The notes beneath the pieces are model-generated. The model made no database searches. It saw only the letters and a program-made list of their open reading frames with translations, and was not told the DNA's origin. A stretch of 64,000 nucleotides of DNA, taken from NCBI GenBank assembly GCA_023387815.1, contig JAEWHK010000001.1:91542-155541 (forward strand). Direction: 5' to 3'. The first letter of the stretch is position 1. Each line of letters begins with the position of its first letter. This DNA comes from Pseudomonadota bacterium. GTDB lineage: Bacteria; Pseudomonadota; Gammaproteobacteria; Burkholderiales; Burkholderiaceae_B. The translations under genes were made by a program, and so were the position numbers. This document shows positions 9,268-17,907 of this stretch, in pieces.

Positions 9268-12034
9268 CTTCCGTCTCCGCATTCAGACGAAGGAAAGGCA
9301 ACACGTCGCAATAAGTGAGGTCCTTATCAGCCCAGCTGCGATTCTCGGCGACACCTTGAGAGATATCTTCAGCCAGTTGCTGCAGACTGCTTTCCCATCG
9401 CTGTAACAGCGACTCCCAGGTTTCGTTGGGCGCGGCTTTGCTTAGCGGCGTAATACCTTCAATGCCACAATCCATTTCACCCAGACCCCCAAATTCCGTT
9501 TTTCTGGCGTTCAGCTTTGCAAACAGCAGCGCTTCAATATGCCCTCTTTCGCCGGTCTCATCGGGTTGGCGAATGACGGTTGCATATAAGGGCAATTGAA
9601 GATTAATCGGCTGTGGTCGCATCCAGTCTTTCTGAAATTCCGGTGTACGCTGTCCTGATTTGTAATCCATAATGACGTTTGTGCCATGTTCGGTTTGATC
9701 GATACGATCCACGCGTAGATTGACTTTCACCTGGGCGTGGCGCCATGTCGCATTCTTTTCCACACCTGCAATATGAAAATCGGGTCGTTCGCGCTCTATA
9801 TTCAGCAGCGTCATCATGACCTGCTCTGCCCGTTCCTTTTCCAGCGCCGCCAGCACAGGTGAAATTCCACTCAGCGTCTGGTCTGCTGCCATGGCGACAG
9901 CTTCGGTCACAAGTGCCTGCTGTTTTTCCTGAGTGAGAGCCTTCAGCTGACTGGAGCTGCCCAGCATCTCCCAGACTTTCTGCGCCATGCTGTGCAGAAA
10001 CGTGCCGCGAATGGCAGCGTTCAGCGATTCCGGATAAGGCTTGAGGCCTTTGGCATTCAGACGATAGCGAACATAACTCCACAAGGGATTAAGTGCCTGT
10101 GTTTCCAGCATGTCTGATCCGCCTTCCAGTACCTTTGCAAGTGGCAGTCCTCGCATGTCTCTAAGTGTCTCCAGCTCCACAGGCTCGCTACGCGCGCAGC
10201 TAATAGGTATCTGCCCAGACGATGGACTTTCCACTTGCTCAGTATTCTGCGCTTCAGGGGAAGCAACGATATCGATAAGCGGCGATGGACGCAGCGCGCG
10301 GTCTGCCTCTGTGGCCGGGTAACTCAACACGACTTCGGGCGCAACTTCGCACAGAGCCTGAAGCATGTTTATTGCCCAGGTTTTTTCCCGCTCTGCAGTG
10401 GCGCGCGGCGCGCCGGCACGACTCAAGGCAGACACAGGCAGAAATGGATTGGGATCGGGACTGGCGGGCAGGACATCGTCTGTCAGGCCCAATATCCAGA
10501 TGGCATCCCACTGACCGTGCTCGGCCTCCAGAAAACCCAGCACGTCAAGACGAACGTTTGGATCTCTTTGAGGTTGAAACATGGTTTCCCGCGCCATTCT
10601 TTGCAGCATGGACACGGCATACATACCCGAGAGCTGCCCGGCATAAAGATTCAGCAAAGAGAAGGTATGCAGCAGGGAATCGAACGCCGCGCAAACCTGG
10701 TAGTTGGCACTGGACAGCGCGCTGCCCGGGAACCCGAGAGTCGCCAGCGTTTCACGAACAAGCTGCGTCCAATGTTCGGTGCTATGGCGCCCGCCGGCCC
10801 CGGCGCTCTTCCAATGTCCTAGTGCCTGACGGAAAACATATGAGAAGTCTGGCGCGTGTCGATCCAGCTGTGAGCATACCTGTTCGGCGCTCCATGAAAT
10901 GACCTGAGAGTCGCGCAAGCGTCCGTCCAGCACCGCCATGGCTGACTGCTCTGACGGTGTGGCACCGCAGAACCCAGCGAGGAGTGCCTCTCCGAACTGT
11001 TGCGGTTTGACCGTGCCTTTCTCAGACAGCCCCGCTACCAACGACAGCCAGCGGAAGGCGGCCAGCACCACGGGCCATTCGGCAAGTTTGCGCCCCACCG
11101 TCATATTGAATCCGTGAGCTGGCGCAAAAGGCGTGGCCGCCAGCTCGCGATCCAGAATTCTACGGGCAAAAACGGCATCGGCCTCCATGGCCGGTGACAC
11201 AATGGCCACACGTCGTTTCGGATCAGCAGTGAGCTGTGCAGAGGCCCAATGCGCAGCAGCAACCCACTCAGCGCCCCGGTCTTTTTGTACGCTTAGCTTA
11301 CGGTGAGAATGCTGATGGCGCGGCATTGCCCAGGAAACGACGCTGCTTCCACGCTCGGCACACGCCTGCAACAGTCGAGTAAAACGTGGAGAATATTCAT
11401 TGAACCCGGCAAGCACAATCGTTTTTGGAAGCCTGGCGAGAACTCCGTTGGCAATGGAATCGATCAGCGAACTGTAGAGTTGGTTATCGTCCTGAGCGTC
11501 GATGTCCCGGCATTGCTGCTCATAATGATCGCGCCAGAGCACGAAGCGCTGATATTCTTCTGTGTGCTCATGAGCCTGAACCTGCACCATCCATTCATCA
11601 GAATCATGACTGGCAGCCATGGCTCTTGCAGCTGCCTGCTGCACATCAATGAGAGGCGTGTTACCTTGCAAAGAATCAACAGCGGCTTCCCACATCAGCT
11701 TTGCCGCGAAAGGGCTGAGTCGATGTCTGCGCAACGATGCATCTTCACAAAAAAGACGTTCCTGATGCAACTGGTCTCGCCATTTACTAAGTGAGCACAC
11801 GGGTGGCAACTGAATGATTGCCCGCCCCTGACCGGCAAGCCCAAGCAACATGGCTTGCGCTCGCCAAACGAGCCGATTATTGACGGTCACAATGACGGTC
11901 TGGGACGGATCCAAAGCCATTATCGACTCAGTGGAGATCGCATCAATTGAAAATACCATAGCGTGCATCCGGGTAATCGAAAAACGCTGCCCTGAAAGCT
12001 GACAGCAGCCGCAAAACGGTATTATGACAGGCAT
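9260..12034 (-). CDS. PD-(D/E)XK nuclease family protein (AddB-like partner)
   Basis: Protein of up to 924 residues encoded just before the AddA-like gene and overlapping it by 8 bases. The C-terminal quarter has a RecB-type nuclease core (RVDRIDQTEHGTNVIMDYKSG, near residue 790, with the Asp...Asp-x-Lys pattern). The rest resembles the inactivated helicase body of AddB/RecC-like proteins: I see no Walker A. It probably forms a heterodimer with the AddA-like protein for double-strand-break processing. Start uncertain: the ATG at 12034 has AGG 7 bases upstream, but obvious family-like sequence begins near MALDPSQTVIV (ATG at 11920), and 11968 or 11959 are also possible. Confidence 0.82.
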   Translation of the reverse strand: MPVIIPFCGCCQLSGQRFSITRMHAMVFSIDAISTESIMALDPSQTVIVTVNNRLVWRAQAMLLGLAGQGRAIIQLPPVCSLSKWRDQLHQERLFCEDASLRRHRLSPFAAKLMWEAAVDSLQGNTPLIDVQQAAARAMAASHDSDEWMVQVQAHEHTEEYQRFVLWRDHYEQQCRDIDAQDDNQLYSSLIDSIANGVLARLPKTIVLAGFNEYSPRFTRLLQACAERGSSVVSWAMPRHQHSHRKLSVQKDRGAEWVAAAHWASAQLTADPKRRVAIVSPAMEADAVFARRILDRELAATPFAPAHGFNMTVGRKLAEWPVVLAAFRWLSLVAGLSEKGTVKPQQFGEALLAGFCGATPSEQSAMAVLDGRLRDSQVISWSAEQVCSQLDRHAPDFSYVFRQALGHWKSAGAGGRHSTEHWTQLVRETLATLGFPGSALSSANYQVCAAFDSLLHTFSLLNLYAGQLSGMYAVSMLQRMARETMFQPQRDPNVRLDVLGFLEAEHGQWDAIWILGLTDDVLPASPDPNPFLPVSALSRAGAPRATAEREKTWAINMLQALCEVAPEVVLSYPATEADRALRPSPLIDIVASPEAQNTEQVESPSSGQIPISCARSEPVELETLRDMRGLPLAKVLEGGSDMLETQALNPLWSYVRYRLNAKGLKPYPESLNAAIRGTFLHSMAQKVWEMLGSSSQLKALTQEKQQALVTEAVAMAADQTLSGISPVLAALEKERAEQVMMTLLNIERERPDFHIAGVEKNATWRHAQVKVNLRVDRIDQTEHGTNVIMDYKSGQRTPEFQKDWMRPQPINLQLPLYATVIRQPDETGERGHIEALLFAKLNARKTEFGGLGEMDCGIEGITPLSKAAPNETWESLLQRWESSLQQLAEDISQGVAENRSWADKDLTYCDVLPFLRLNAETEDE

Positions 12035-12419
12035 TGAACCTGCTTGCGCGACCCGCAGCGCAACATGCGGTGAGTCCTGATTCGGCGTACTTACCGAAGG
12101 CAGAATTTGTCAGAGTGCCCCCTATGAATCAGAGAACCCAAACATGCCTCACGACCATTATTCGTGGCGGTACGTCCGCGCGAGAACCGCGACTGGCGCG
12201 GCAATGCAGCACAAATTGTTATATCGGGCCTGAAACATTTGCTGGATTAGTGGGCGACAAGCCGGTAAACTTTGCTCTCAGCCGATTCCTTCGGGAACCG
12301 ATTCCCCCGGGTCAGCCATATTGGCTGTGTGCCACCCGCTGAAGTTGCTTACCACAAGCCCTCTTCCCGCCCCCACCGCTTATTGCGGACCCCAGGCCAA
12401 CTAGCAGAAGGAGAAAAAG
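12035..12419. other. Intergenic region
   Basis: About 385 bases between the divergent AddB-like gene and the small exported protein. A 102-codon open frame runs through it on the plus strand, but it has no ribosome-binding site and an unconvincing composition, so I do not call it. No RNA or repeat recognised. Confidence 0.45.
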
Positions 12420-12734
12420 ATGAAAGATGTACTGCTCAAGCTGGTCCTGTCGTCGCTTGCCGCGCAAGTAAGCTATGGCGCATTCGCTGCAGACAACCCG
12501 GACGACGATCAGCGTCGGAAATCAAAAACCATCCTGGGCCTGACTGAAATGGTCCGTGATGTCGAAGCAAAGACCCAAGGCAAAGTGGTACTGCTTACGC
12601 CCAAAATTCGTGATGGAAAGACGCATTTCGAAATGCTGGTTTCCCGCGATGGAGAATTCCACCGGCTGATGGCCGACCTTGAACCGGTGCATAACGGCAA
12701 TCCCGATACCGATACGAACTCAGAAATTGGCTAG
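12420..12734 (+). CDS. Small exported PepSY-like protein
   Basis: 104 residues with a clear signal peptide (MKDVLLKLVLSSLAAQVSYGAFAA, cleavage after AFAA), so periplasmic. The mature part, VRDVEAKTQGKVVLLTPK then KTHFEMLVSRDGEFHRLMADL, has the pattern of a single PepSY domain (helix, then GKVV strand, then a strand ending in hxVDA-like residues). A strong AGAAGGAGA stands 8 bases before the ATG. Family assignment is by pattern only; role unknown. Genes of this type often sit beside two-component sensors, but none is adjacent here. Confidence 0.75.
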   Translation: MKDVLLKLVLSSLAAQVSYGAFAADNPDDDQRRKSKTILGLTEMVRDVEAKTQGKVVLLTPKIRDGKTHFEMLVSRDGEFHRLMADLEPVHNGNPDTDTNSEIG

Positions 12735-12829
12735 AATTCTGGACAGGATTCGGCCCTGAATCAGTCAACATTTCACACCTGAGTTCCAGCCCGCCGCGTC
12801 GGGCTCTAATTTCCCTTTATTCCATTATT

Positions 12830-12864
12830 AAGCGTCGATGATTGATTCATTGACGCTTATTTCA
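12830..12864 (+). terminator. Probable terminator hairpin
   Basis: AAGCGTCGAT and ATTGACGCTT pair over 10 bp (one G-U) and are followed by ATTTCATTT. It lies about 100 bases after the PepSY-like gene and before the GntR promoter. The T tract is interrupted, so the call is moderate. Confidence 0.4.
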
Positions 12865-12912
12865 TTTGCAATCGACTGAGCGCGAAGCGGAAATAAATCA
12901 GATTTTTCTGGA

Positions 12913-12930
12913 CATCATGACGTCATGATG
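12913..12930. promoter_or_regulatory. 18-bp perfect palindrome, probable GntR operator
   Basis: CATCATGACGTCATGATG is a perfect palindrome, with a further TCATGATG half-site directly after it (12931-12938). It lies within 35 bases of the start of the GntR regulator gene. Autorepressor sites of GntR/HutC regulators typically sit there; that this regulator binds it is an inference. Confidence 0.55.
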
Positions 12931-12944
12931 TCATGATGTTGTTT

Positions 12945-13682
12945 ATGACAACTGACATTCATGATGGCGCACCACTCTATGCGCGGGTGGAAGCCGCCCT
13001 GGCTCAGGAAATCGCGCAGGGACAGCTGGAATCCGGCTCGCAATTGCCGCCAGAGGACCAACTAATCGCCCGTTTTGCGGTAAGTCGCACCACCGTTCGC
13101 AAGGCCATAGAAAATCTGGTGGCGCGAGGGCTGGTGGAAATACGTCGCGGCAAAGGCACCTTTGTTACCCAACCCAAAATCACACAGGCTCTCACCGAAC
13201 TTACCGGATTTGCCGAAGATATGGTTGTACTTGGCCGCAAGCCCAGCTCTCGTCTGCTGGACAAGCGTATCGTGCAAGCTGACGAGACTGTCGCGGAGCA
13301 TCTCGGACTCATGCCCGGCACTCGCGTCTATCGAATTGAACGCGTGCGTCTTGCGGACGGCATTCCCATGTCCTTTGATGAAACCTACCTGCCTCTGGAC
13401 ATTGGCGAAAAAGTTGTCAGCAATGATCTGGATGTGGAACCCATATTCGATCTGCTGGAGAAAAAATATGCGCTACCGCTGATCGAAGCGAGATACCAGC
13501 TTGAAGCCGTCATTGCAGATACTCGCGTTGCAGCCGCATTACAGATTGAAGAAGGCGCGCCCATTTTCCTGATTGAGCGCACGTCTTACACCAGCGATCA
13601 AAAGCCCGTGGATTACGAGAAGCTGTACTACCGCGGCGATTCCATCCGATTTGCGACGAACCTGTCGCGGCGCAACCGCTAA
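12945..13682 (+). CDS. GntR family transcriptional regulator (HutC type, UTRA domain)
   Basis: About 245 residues. The N terminus is a GntR winged helix (PLYARVEAALAQEIAQG, then LPPEDQLIARFAVSRTTVRKAIENLVARGLVEIRRGKGTFV). The C-terminal UTRA effector domain shows the usual VYRIERVRLADGIPMSFDETYLP and PIFLIERTSY segments. Starts at 12933 or 12945 are possible; neither has a good ribosome-binding site, and I prefer 12945 because it leaves the palindromic operator outside the gene. It is followed after 15 bases by a TauE/SafE exporter and a DUF1634 gene, so it probably controls that operon. The ligand is not deducible. Confidence 0.9.
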   Translation: MTTDIHDGAPLYARVEAALAQEIAQGQLESGSQLPPEDQLIARFAVSRTTVRKAIENLVARGLVEIRRGKGTFVTQPKITQALTELTGFAEDMVVLGRKPSSRLLDKRIVQADETVAEHLGLMPGTRVYRIERVRLADGIPMSFDETYLPLDIGEKVVSNDLDVEPIFDLLEKKYALPLIEARYQLEAVIADTRVAAALQIEEGAPIFLIERTSYTSDQKPVDYEKLYYRGDSIRFATNLSRRNR

Positions 13683-13697
13683 ATTCGGGAGGAATCA

Positions 13698-14558
13698 ATG
13701 GATATTTCAACTGTATTCTGGCTGTTTGCAGCCGCACTAGGTGCCAGTCTTCTTGGCGGCATGCTGGGTATGGCTAGTGGCATATTCATCGTACCAATCC
13801 TGATCTTTGCGTTTGGCATTGATATTCATCTTGCCATTGCAGCCAGTATTGTTTCTGTGATTGCCTGTTCCTGCGCCAGCGCCGCACCGTTTCTCAAGGG
13901 CGGACTGACCAATATCAAACTTGCTATTGTGCTGGAGACAGCAACAACACTGGGTGCGGTCACCGGCGTTCTCTTGATCGGAATTATTCCGGTACCTTTT
14001 CTTTACGGATTGTTCTCGGTGATCATGCTCCTCTCTGCTCAGCAAATGATGGCGCGACGTCGTGAGGCTCTGGCCGAGGGAAATCCTGATCCCAGAAGCT
14101 GGGCAAGTCGCCTGCGACTGCACTCCACGTTTCCGGATCGTGCACTTGGCAAGGACATCACCTATCAGGTGGCTCGCGTGCCTTTTGGGCTTACCCTCAT
14201 GTATTTCGCCGGCCTTATCTCTGCGCTGCTCGGCATTGGTTCAGGAGTTCTGAAGATTCCGGCAATGGACGTCGCGTTGCGACTGCCGATCAAGGTCTCT
14301 TCGGCCACGTCGAATTTTATGATTGGCGTAACCGCAGCCGCCAGTGGCGGTGCGTATCTGGCGCGTGGGGATGTTGATATGACGATCGCCGGACCGGTAG
14401 CGCTGGGTTCTGTTGTTGGTGCGATCGCCGGTGCCCGCGTGATGATGGGTATGTCAGCACAAAAGCTGCGCCTTCTGTTTGCCATCGTGCTTGGTGCACT
14501 TGCAATACAAATGATGATGAGCGCCTTTGACATTCATCTTTTTGGAGGCCATTCATGA
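13698..14558 (+). CDS. TauE/SafE family membrane transporter
   Basis: 286-residue integral membrane protein of the TauE/SafE (DUF81) family, whose members are linked to export of sulfite, sulfoacetate or similar organic anions. It has repeated hydrophobic helices and two pseudo-repeats with the family glycine motifs (ASLLGGMLGMASGIFIVPIL near the N terminus; ALLGIGSGVLKIPAMDV in the second half). GGGAGGAAT stands just before the ATG. The last codon overlaps the next start (ATGA), so the two are co-translated. Substrate unknown. Confidence 0.9.
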   Translation: MDISTVFWLFAAALGASLLGGMLGMASGIFIVPILIFAFGIDIHLAIAASIVSVIACSCASAAPFLKGGLTNIKLAIVLETATTLGAVTGVLLIGIIPVPFLYGLFSVIMLLSAQQMMARRREALAEGNPDPRSWASRLRLHSTFPDRALGKDITYQVARVPFGLTLMYFAGLISALLGIGSGVLKIPAMDVALRLPIKVSSATSNFMIGVTAAASGGAYLARGDVDMTIAGPVALGSVVGAIAGARVMMGMSAQKLRLLFAIVLGALAIQMMMSAFDIHLFGGHS

Positions 14559-14875
14559 GTCAGAATCTGAACGCATCACTGCAACACGATAGACGCATTG
14601 CCTCACTGTTATGGTTTGGCACCCTGCTCGCCTGCATCATGATTGCGGTTGGCATGGCACTGGCCTTCGTCGAAACATTAGGATTTTATTCAGGGTTGTC
14701 GCAGACCGGATACACGCTGGTCACAATCGGCGTTGTGATATTTATTCTGCTGCCGGTCGCCCGCGTTTTACTGATGCTGCTTATGTTCCTACGAAGCAAG
14801 GATTATGTGTATACAGCAATTAGCGCAGCCGTTCTATGCGTCATTGGACTGGGGCTGTTTATTGGATTGCTTTAG
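14555..14875 (+). CDS. DUF1634 family membrane protein
   Basis: 106 residues with three hydrophobic segments (about 20-41, 52-75 and 84-105) in the arrangement of DUF1634, a family regularly encoded next to TauE/SafE exporters and presumed to be a partner. It overlaps the transporter by four bases (ATGA). It ends the three-gene operon headed by the GntR regulator. Confidence 0.85.
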   Translation: MSQNLNASLQHDRRIASLLWFGTLLACIMIAVGMALAFVETLGFYSGLSQTGYTLVTIGVVIFILLPVARVLLMLLMFLRSKDYVYTAISAAVLCVIGLGLFIGLL

Positions 14876-14969
14876 AGGGCTTAGCGGAAAAACGTGATAA
14901 GTCCCACCTATCAATAGCACCTACGAAGTACAGAGATTAAGGCCAGCGCAATTCCGGACCAAAATACAC

Positions 14970-15001
14970 AAAGCCCCGAGACCAGCGGGCCTTGGGGCTT
15001 A
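14970..15001 (-). terminator. Bidirectional terminator
   Basis: AAGCCCC and GGGGCTT pair around an 18-base loop. On the minus strand the hairpin is followed by TGTGTATTTT after the small acidic protein gene, and on the plus strand by ATATTC. It separates convergent genes. Confidence 0.5.
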
Positions 15002-15037
15002 TATTCTGAATGTGATATTCCAGATGTATTTGGCAGA

Positions 15038-15181
15038 TCAGATCTTGCAGGCGTCGCCGCAGTCGTTATCGACTTCGGGTACGTTTTCATCCATTTTTTT
15101 GATCAATTCGGCGTTTTTCTTTTCGATTGCATCAAAATCAATATCATCCAGCGAGACGTCAAATTCTGAATCGTTGCTCAT
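15038..15181 (-). CDS. Small acidic protein of 47 residues
   Basis: The minus strand has AGGAG 8 bases before an ATG at 15181, giving a 47-residue, strongly acidic protein (MSNDSEFDVSLDDIDFDAIE start, CGDACKI end) with two Cys near the C terminus. The open frame extends 40 codons upstream, but the strong ribosome-binding site decides this start. A terminator follows. I do not recognise a family; the two terminal Cys could bind metal or form a disulfide. Real translation is likely from the site strength alone. Confidence 0.6.
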   Translation of the reverse strand: MSNDSEFDVSLDDIDFDAIEKKNAELIKKMDENVPEVDNDCGDACKI

Positions 15182-15538
15182 GCATAACTCCTGTAGGTGG
15201 TGCAATAATTCAATTTTAAGCCACTCGCACCACCCTGTCCCGTACCCGAAACATTTACATCGATAAAAATCGGCGACTGCATCCGGATTACAACGGTTCA
15301 CCCTTTGCGTCTCAGGGTTATTTCTACTAACGCTAACATTGTGCCTGATCGGAATACCGATGCGATTTTTATGTCTCTACGTCCGGGTGAGATCAAGGCG
15401 AAAGGTAACTTTTCGATATATCCTCGACAACGATGATTCTTGAATCCTGGACGCTTAGTGAAAAGTGCTGATCCAGGCGTGTTCAGATCAGGGAAAGATC
15501 GTATTCATGATAGGCAGCGTATTTCAGACAACTCAGAT
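15182..15538. other. Intergenic region
   Basis: About 360 bases between the small acidic protein (minus) and the first coiled-coil membrane protein (plus). It should hold both promoters. No RNA gene or repeat seen. Confidence 0.4.
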
Positions 15539-16078
15539 ATGACTGATGTTTCAACAGCACTACTAGACGCCAAACTCGAAGCCGCTGAAGCCAGAACAGA
15601 GGCGAGGGTTGCTCGTCTTGAAACTTTAGTAGAGAACAGTATCAAATCGATGGACGAGTTCAAAACGGAATTCAAAACTGAATTTAAAACCGAATTCAAA
15701 AAAGAATTCACCACCGAATTGAAAGAGACGCGTAAGTATCTTTCCAACCTAAAGTTGCAGGCTGCACTTTTTTCCGTCGCGACGGCGGCCACCGTCATTT
15801 TTGGTGTCGCTGCCTTCAACAGCACCTTGCTGGCGAATATGATGAGTTCATACGAGATGGGCAAAGACGCACGAGAAACAATCAAGCTTGAAGTGGCATC
15901 CCAAAATAAAGAGATGAAAGCTAAATATACAGAGATGAGTGGCAAATATTCCGAGATGAGTGACAAATATACAGAGATGAGTGGCAAATTGGACGACCTG
16001 ACCAAAGCCGTGAATCAGTTGATTAGCGCTTACGCCAATACAACGATTGCACCTCAGCGAGCACCAATTCTCAATTAA
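15539..16078 (+). CDS. Coiled-coil membrane protein with peptide repeats (copy 1)
   Basis: 179 residues: an N-terminal charged helix (LLDAKLEAAEARTEARVARLETL), a run of four-residue repeats (FKTE, residues 41-56), one membrane segment (about 73-95), then three seven-residue repeats of the type KYTEMSG encoded by 21-bp units (15923-15985), and a KLDDLTKAVNQLISA tail. The pattern predicts an inner-membrane protein with coiled coils on both sides. The start at 15539 aligns with that of the neighbouring paralogue; an upstream in-frame ATG at 15440 is unlikely. No clear ribosome-binding site. Function unknown; no named family recognised. Confidence 0.75.
   Translation: MTDVSTALLDAKLEAAEARTEARVARLETLVENSIKSMDEFKTEFKTEFKTEFKKEFTTELKETRKYLSNLKLQAALFSVATAATVIFGVAAFNSTLLANMMSSYEMGKDARETIKLEVASQNKEMKAKYTEMSGKYSEMSDKYTEMSGKLDDLTKAVNQLISAYANTTIAPQRAPILN
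15923..15985 (+). repeat. Three 21-bp coding repeats
   Basis: Three in-frame 21-bp units encode KYTEMSG, KYSEMSD and KYTEMSG in the first coiled-coil gene. The unit matches that in the paralogue at 16638-16721. Confidence 0.85.
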
Positions 16079-16310
16079 TAGAACCCGCCCGCTGCGCTGT
16101 TCAAAGCATATGCACAACTGGTCGTTTATGAAACCACTACCTCTTTAAGCTATTGAATTGGAGAAAGCGTTATGCATAAAATCTGAAGCACACGTTTTCA
16201 ATATTTTCGCGGTACGGCACAAAACCATGTAGTGATATTGTCACACCGGTATTGGTAAAGAAATCATAGGTAATCTTGGCACGTTATCAGAAAAGTTTCA
16301 TAATTCAGAC

Positions 16311-16796
16311 ATGAGCGACATCACTATTGAGCTTCTCGACGCAAAACTCGAGGCCGCCGAAGCCAGAACGGAGGCAAGAGTCGCTCGTCTTCAAACTCTG
16401 GTGGAAAATAGCATCAAAAATAGTGAACGTGCGATTGCGGATTTCCGAGAGGAAAGTAAGACTACTCGACGCACGATCGTTATCACAGGTATAAGCTCTG
16501 TTTTCGCAATCGTGTTTGGTGTAGCGGCATTTAATGCAACCTTACTTTCGAATATGCTTGATTCATTTGGGATGGGCAAAGACGCAAGAGATACAATCAA
16601 GCTTGAAGTGGCAACCCAAAATAAAGAGATGACTGCCAAATATGAAGAGATGAGTGGCAAATATGAAGAGATGAGTGGCAAATATGAGGAGATGAGTGGC
16701 AAATATACAGAGATGAGTGGCAAACTGGACGACCTTACTAAAGCGGTGAACCAGTTGATTAGCGCTCACGTGAATTCAATGACTGCACCTCACTGA
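16311..16796 (+). CDS. Coiled-coil membrane protein with heptapeptide repeats (copy 2)
   Basis: 161-residue paralogue of the preceding gene with the same order: LLDAKLEAAEARTEARVARLQTL helix, one membrane segment (about 55-78), IKLEVATQNKEM, four KYEEMSG-type heptapeptides and the KLDDLTKAVNQLISA tail. It lacks the FKTE repeats of copy 1. It ends earlier: copy 1 reads on to APILN, while here a TGA follows TAPH although the DNA beyond still resembles copy 1. No ribosome-binding site is obvious. A terminator hairpin follows. Function unknown; the pair is a tandem gene duplication. Confidence 0.78.
   Translation: MSDITIELLDAKLEAAEARTEARVARLQTLVENSIKNSERAIADFREESKTTRRTIVITGISSVFAIVFGVAAFNATLLSNMLDSFGMGKDARDTIKLEVATQNKEMTAKYEEMSGKYEEMSGKYEEMSGKYTEMSGKLDDLTKAVNQLISAHVNSMTAPH
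16638..16721 (+). repeat. Four 21-bp coding repeats
   Basis: Four tandem units of about AAATATGAAGAGATGAGTGG plus C, each one heptapeptide (KYEEMSG three times, KYTEMSG once). The first two are identical, the third differs by one base, the fourth by a few, which suggests recent copy-number change by slippage. Confidence 0.9.
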
Positions 16797-16814
16797 ACAC
16801 CAATTCTCAATAAA

Positions 16815-16842
16815 TAGAACCTGCCCGCTGCGGCAGGTTTCA
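16815..16842. terminator. Bidirectional terminator
   Basis: AACCTGCC and GGCAGGTT pair over 8 bp around a 6-base loop, with T on the plus side and A on the other. It lies between the convergent coiled-coil gene and GNAT gene, and the GNAT stop codon overlaps its edge. Confidence 0.6.
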
Positions 16843-17337
16843 GATGCGCTTGCGAAATGGACTGACCGAAGGAACTTTAGGCTGTAGCAGTGTCTTCCTC
16901 ATAAAAACACGTCGAAATCCATCCTGTTCGGCGCGATCAAATTCTACCCAGCCGAGCTTCGAGTAGATGGCCAGATTTTCATGCATTAGTTCATTGGTAT
17001 ACAGGCGCAATTCGGATATGCCTTTCTGAGTGGCGAACGCATCGGCAAAGTCAAGGAGTCTTTTCCCGAATCCTCTGCCTTGGTATGCCTTGCTCACCGC
17101 CACGTTACTGACCAACACAAAGTGCCCGTCCACTCTTAAAACCATAAGGCCGGCAATTCCACTGGAGGTCTCAAGTACCCAAATAGTTCTTCTTTCCACA
17201 TGTTCGGCATAGTCGTCGTTCATGGGTGCGGGCTTGCTGCCTATGCGTTCGACGTAGTGCCCATACGCGTCGTTGACGATCTCCTGGATTGTCGGGATAT
17301 CTTGAACGCTTGCTAACCGAATAATGGACTCCAACAT
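16840..17337 (-). CDS. GNAT family N-acetyltransferase
   Basis: 165-residue single-domain acetyltransferase. The acetyl-CoA-binding signature is VAVSKAYQGRGFGKRLLDFA (Q-x-x-G-x-G/A in QGRGFG), followed by the ELRLYTNELMHENLAIYSKLGW segment typical of motif B. AGGAG stands 8 bases before the ATG. Substrate cannot be told; small-molecule or protein N-acetylation are both possible. Confidence 0.9.
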   Translation of the reverse strand: MLESIIRLASVQDIPTIQEIVNDAYGHYVERIGSKPAPMNDDYAEHVERRTIWVLETSSGIAGLMVLRVDGHFVLVSNVAVSKAYQGRGFGKRLLDFADAFATQKGISELRLYTNELMHENLAIYSKLGWVEFDRAEQDGFRRVFMRKTLLQPKVPSVSPFRKRI

Positions 17338-17832
17338 TCTTTCTGCTCCTGACGAAATCTTTTACTGAAGCTAATCGATCCGCTATCAGTTTTGCTTGTG
17401 CTATGCGGTCCGGGTTTTGCATCAAAACTCAACTTTCGAAATTGAATCGTCAAGCATCCACTCGAATTTATTTAGAGGCGTTGACGCTATAACGACAGCG
17501 CACAAAATTGAGTAAATGGCTACGATCGATTTGATGGCATAGGCTACTATTCTGTTCATAGATGCATTATTGCATCAAATGGATAGTATCCCGTCATCGT
17601 CGCAATATCACTCGATCGTTTTCAAAAACTTTCCTTATGCATGCCCAGAGGCTAAATTTTATTGATTCGGTGAAATCCGAAAAATCTCGTCCGTCTGACG
17701 TTGCTGTGTGATGATTTGGGTCGAAGTGAATTGGCTAGTTCTTGCGATGCCAAGGCCAATTTGCAGGAGATTTGGCATATAATCCACGGTGCTCTTGTGC
17801 TTAAACGGCTTGGCCCGCGCGGCTTTCCCGTA
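17338..17832. other. Intergenic region upstream of the tRNA
   Basis: About 495 bases. A TATAAT (17778-17783) lies 50 bases before the tRNA and is followed by a GC-rich stretch as in stable-RNA promoters; the -35 is weak. Otherwise I see nothing. A long minus-strand open frame across the tRNA is a shadow. Confidence 0.4.
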
Positions 17833-17907
17833 CTCGCCGTAGTTAAATGGATATAACCGACCCCTCCTAAGGGCCAATTACAGGTTCGATTCCTGTCGGC
17901 GAGGCCA
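17833..17907 (+). tRNA. tRNA-Arg (anticodon CCU)
   Basis: 75 bases fold as a complete cloverleaf: acceptor CTCGCCG/CGGCGAG (7 bp), D stem GTTA/TAAC, anticodon loop CTCCTAA with CCT, T arm ACAGG-TTCGATT-CCTGT, discriminator G and an encoded CCA. The anticodon stem GACCC/GGGCC has one A-C mismatch at its second pair. It reads the rare AGG codon. Confidence 0.9.

Noticed and set aside
12034..12342. Plus-strand frame of 102 codons after the AddB-like start
   Set aside because: No ribosome-binding site, Pro/Arg-rich shadow-like composition, no family resemblance.
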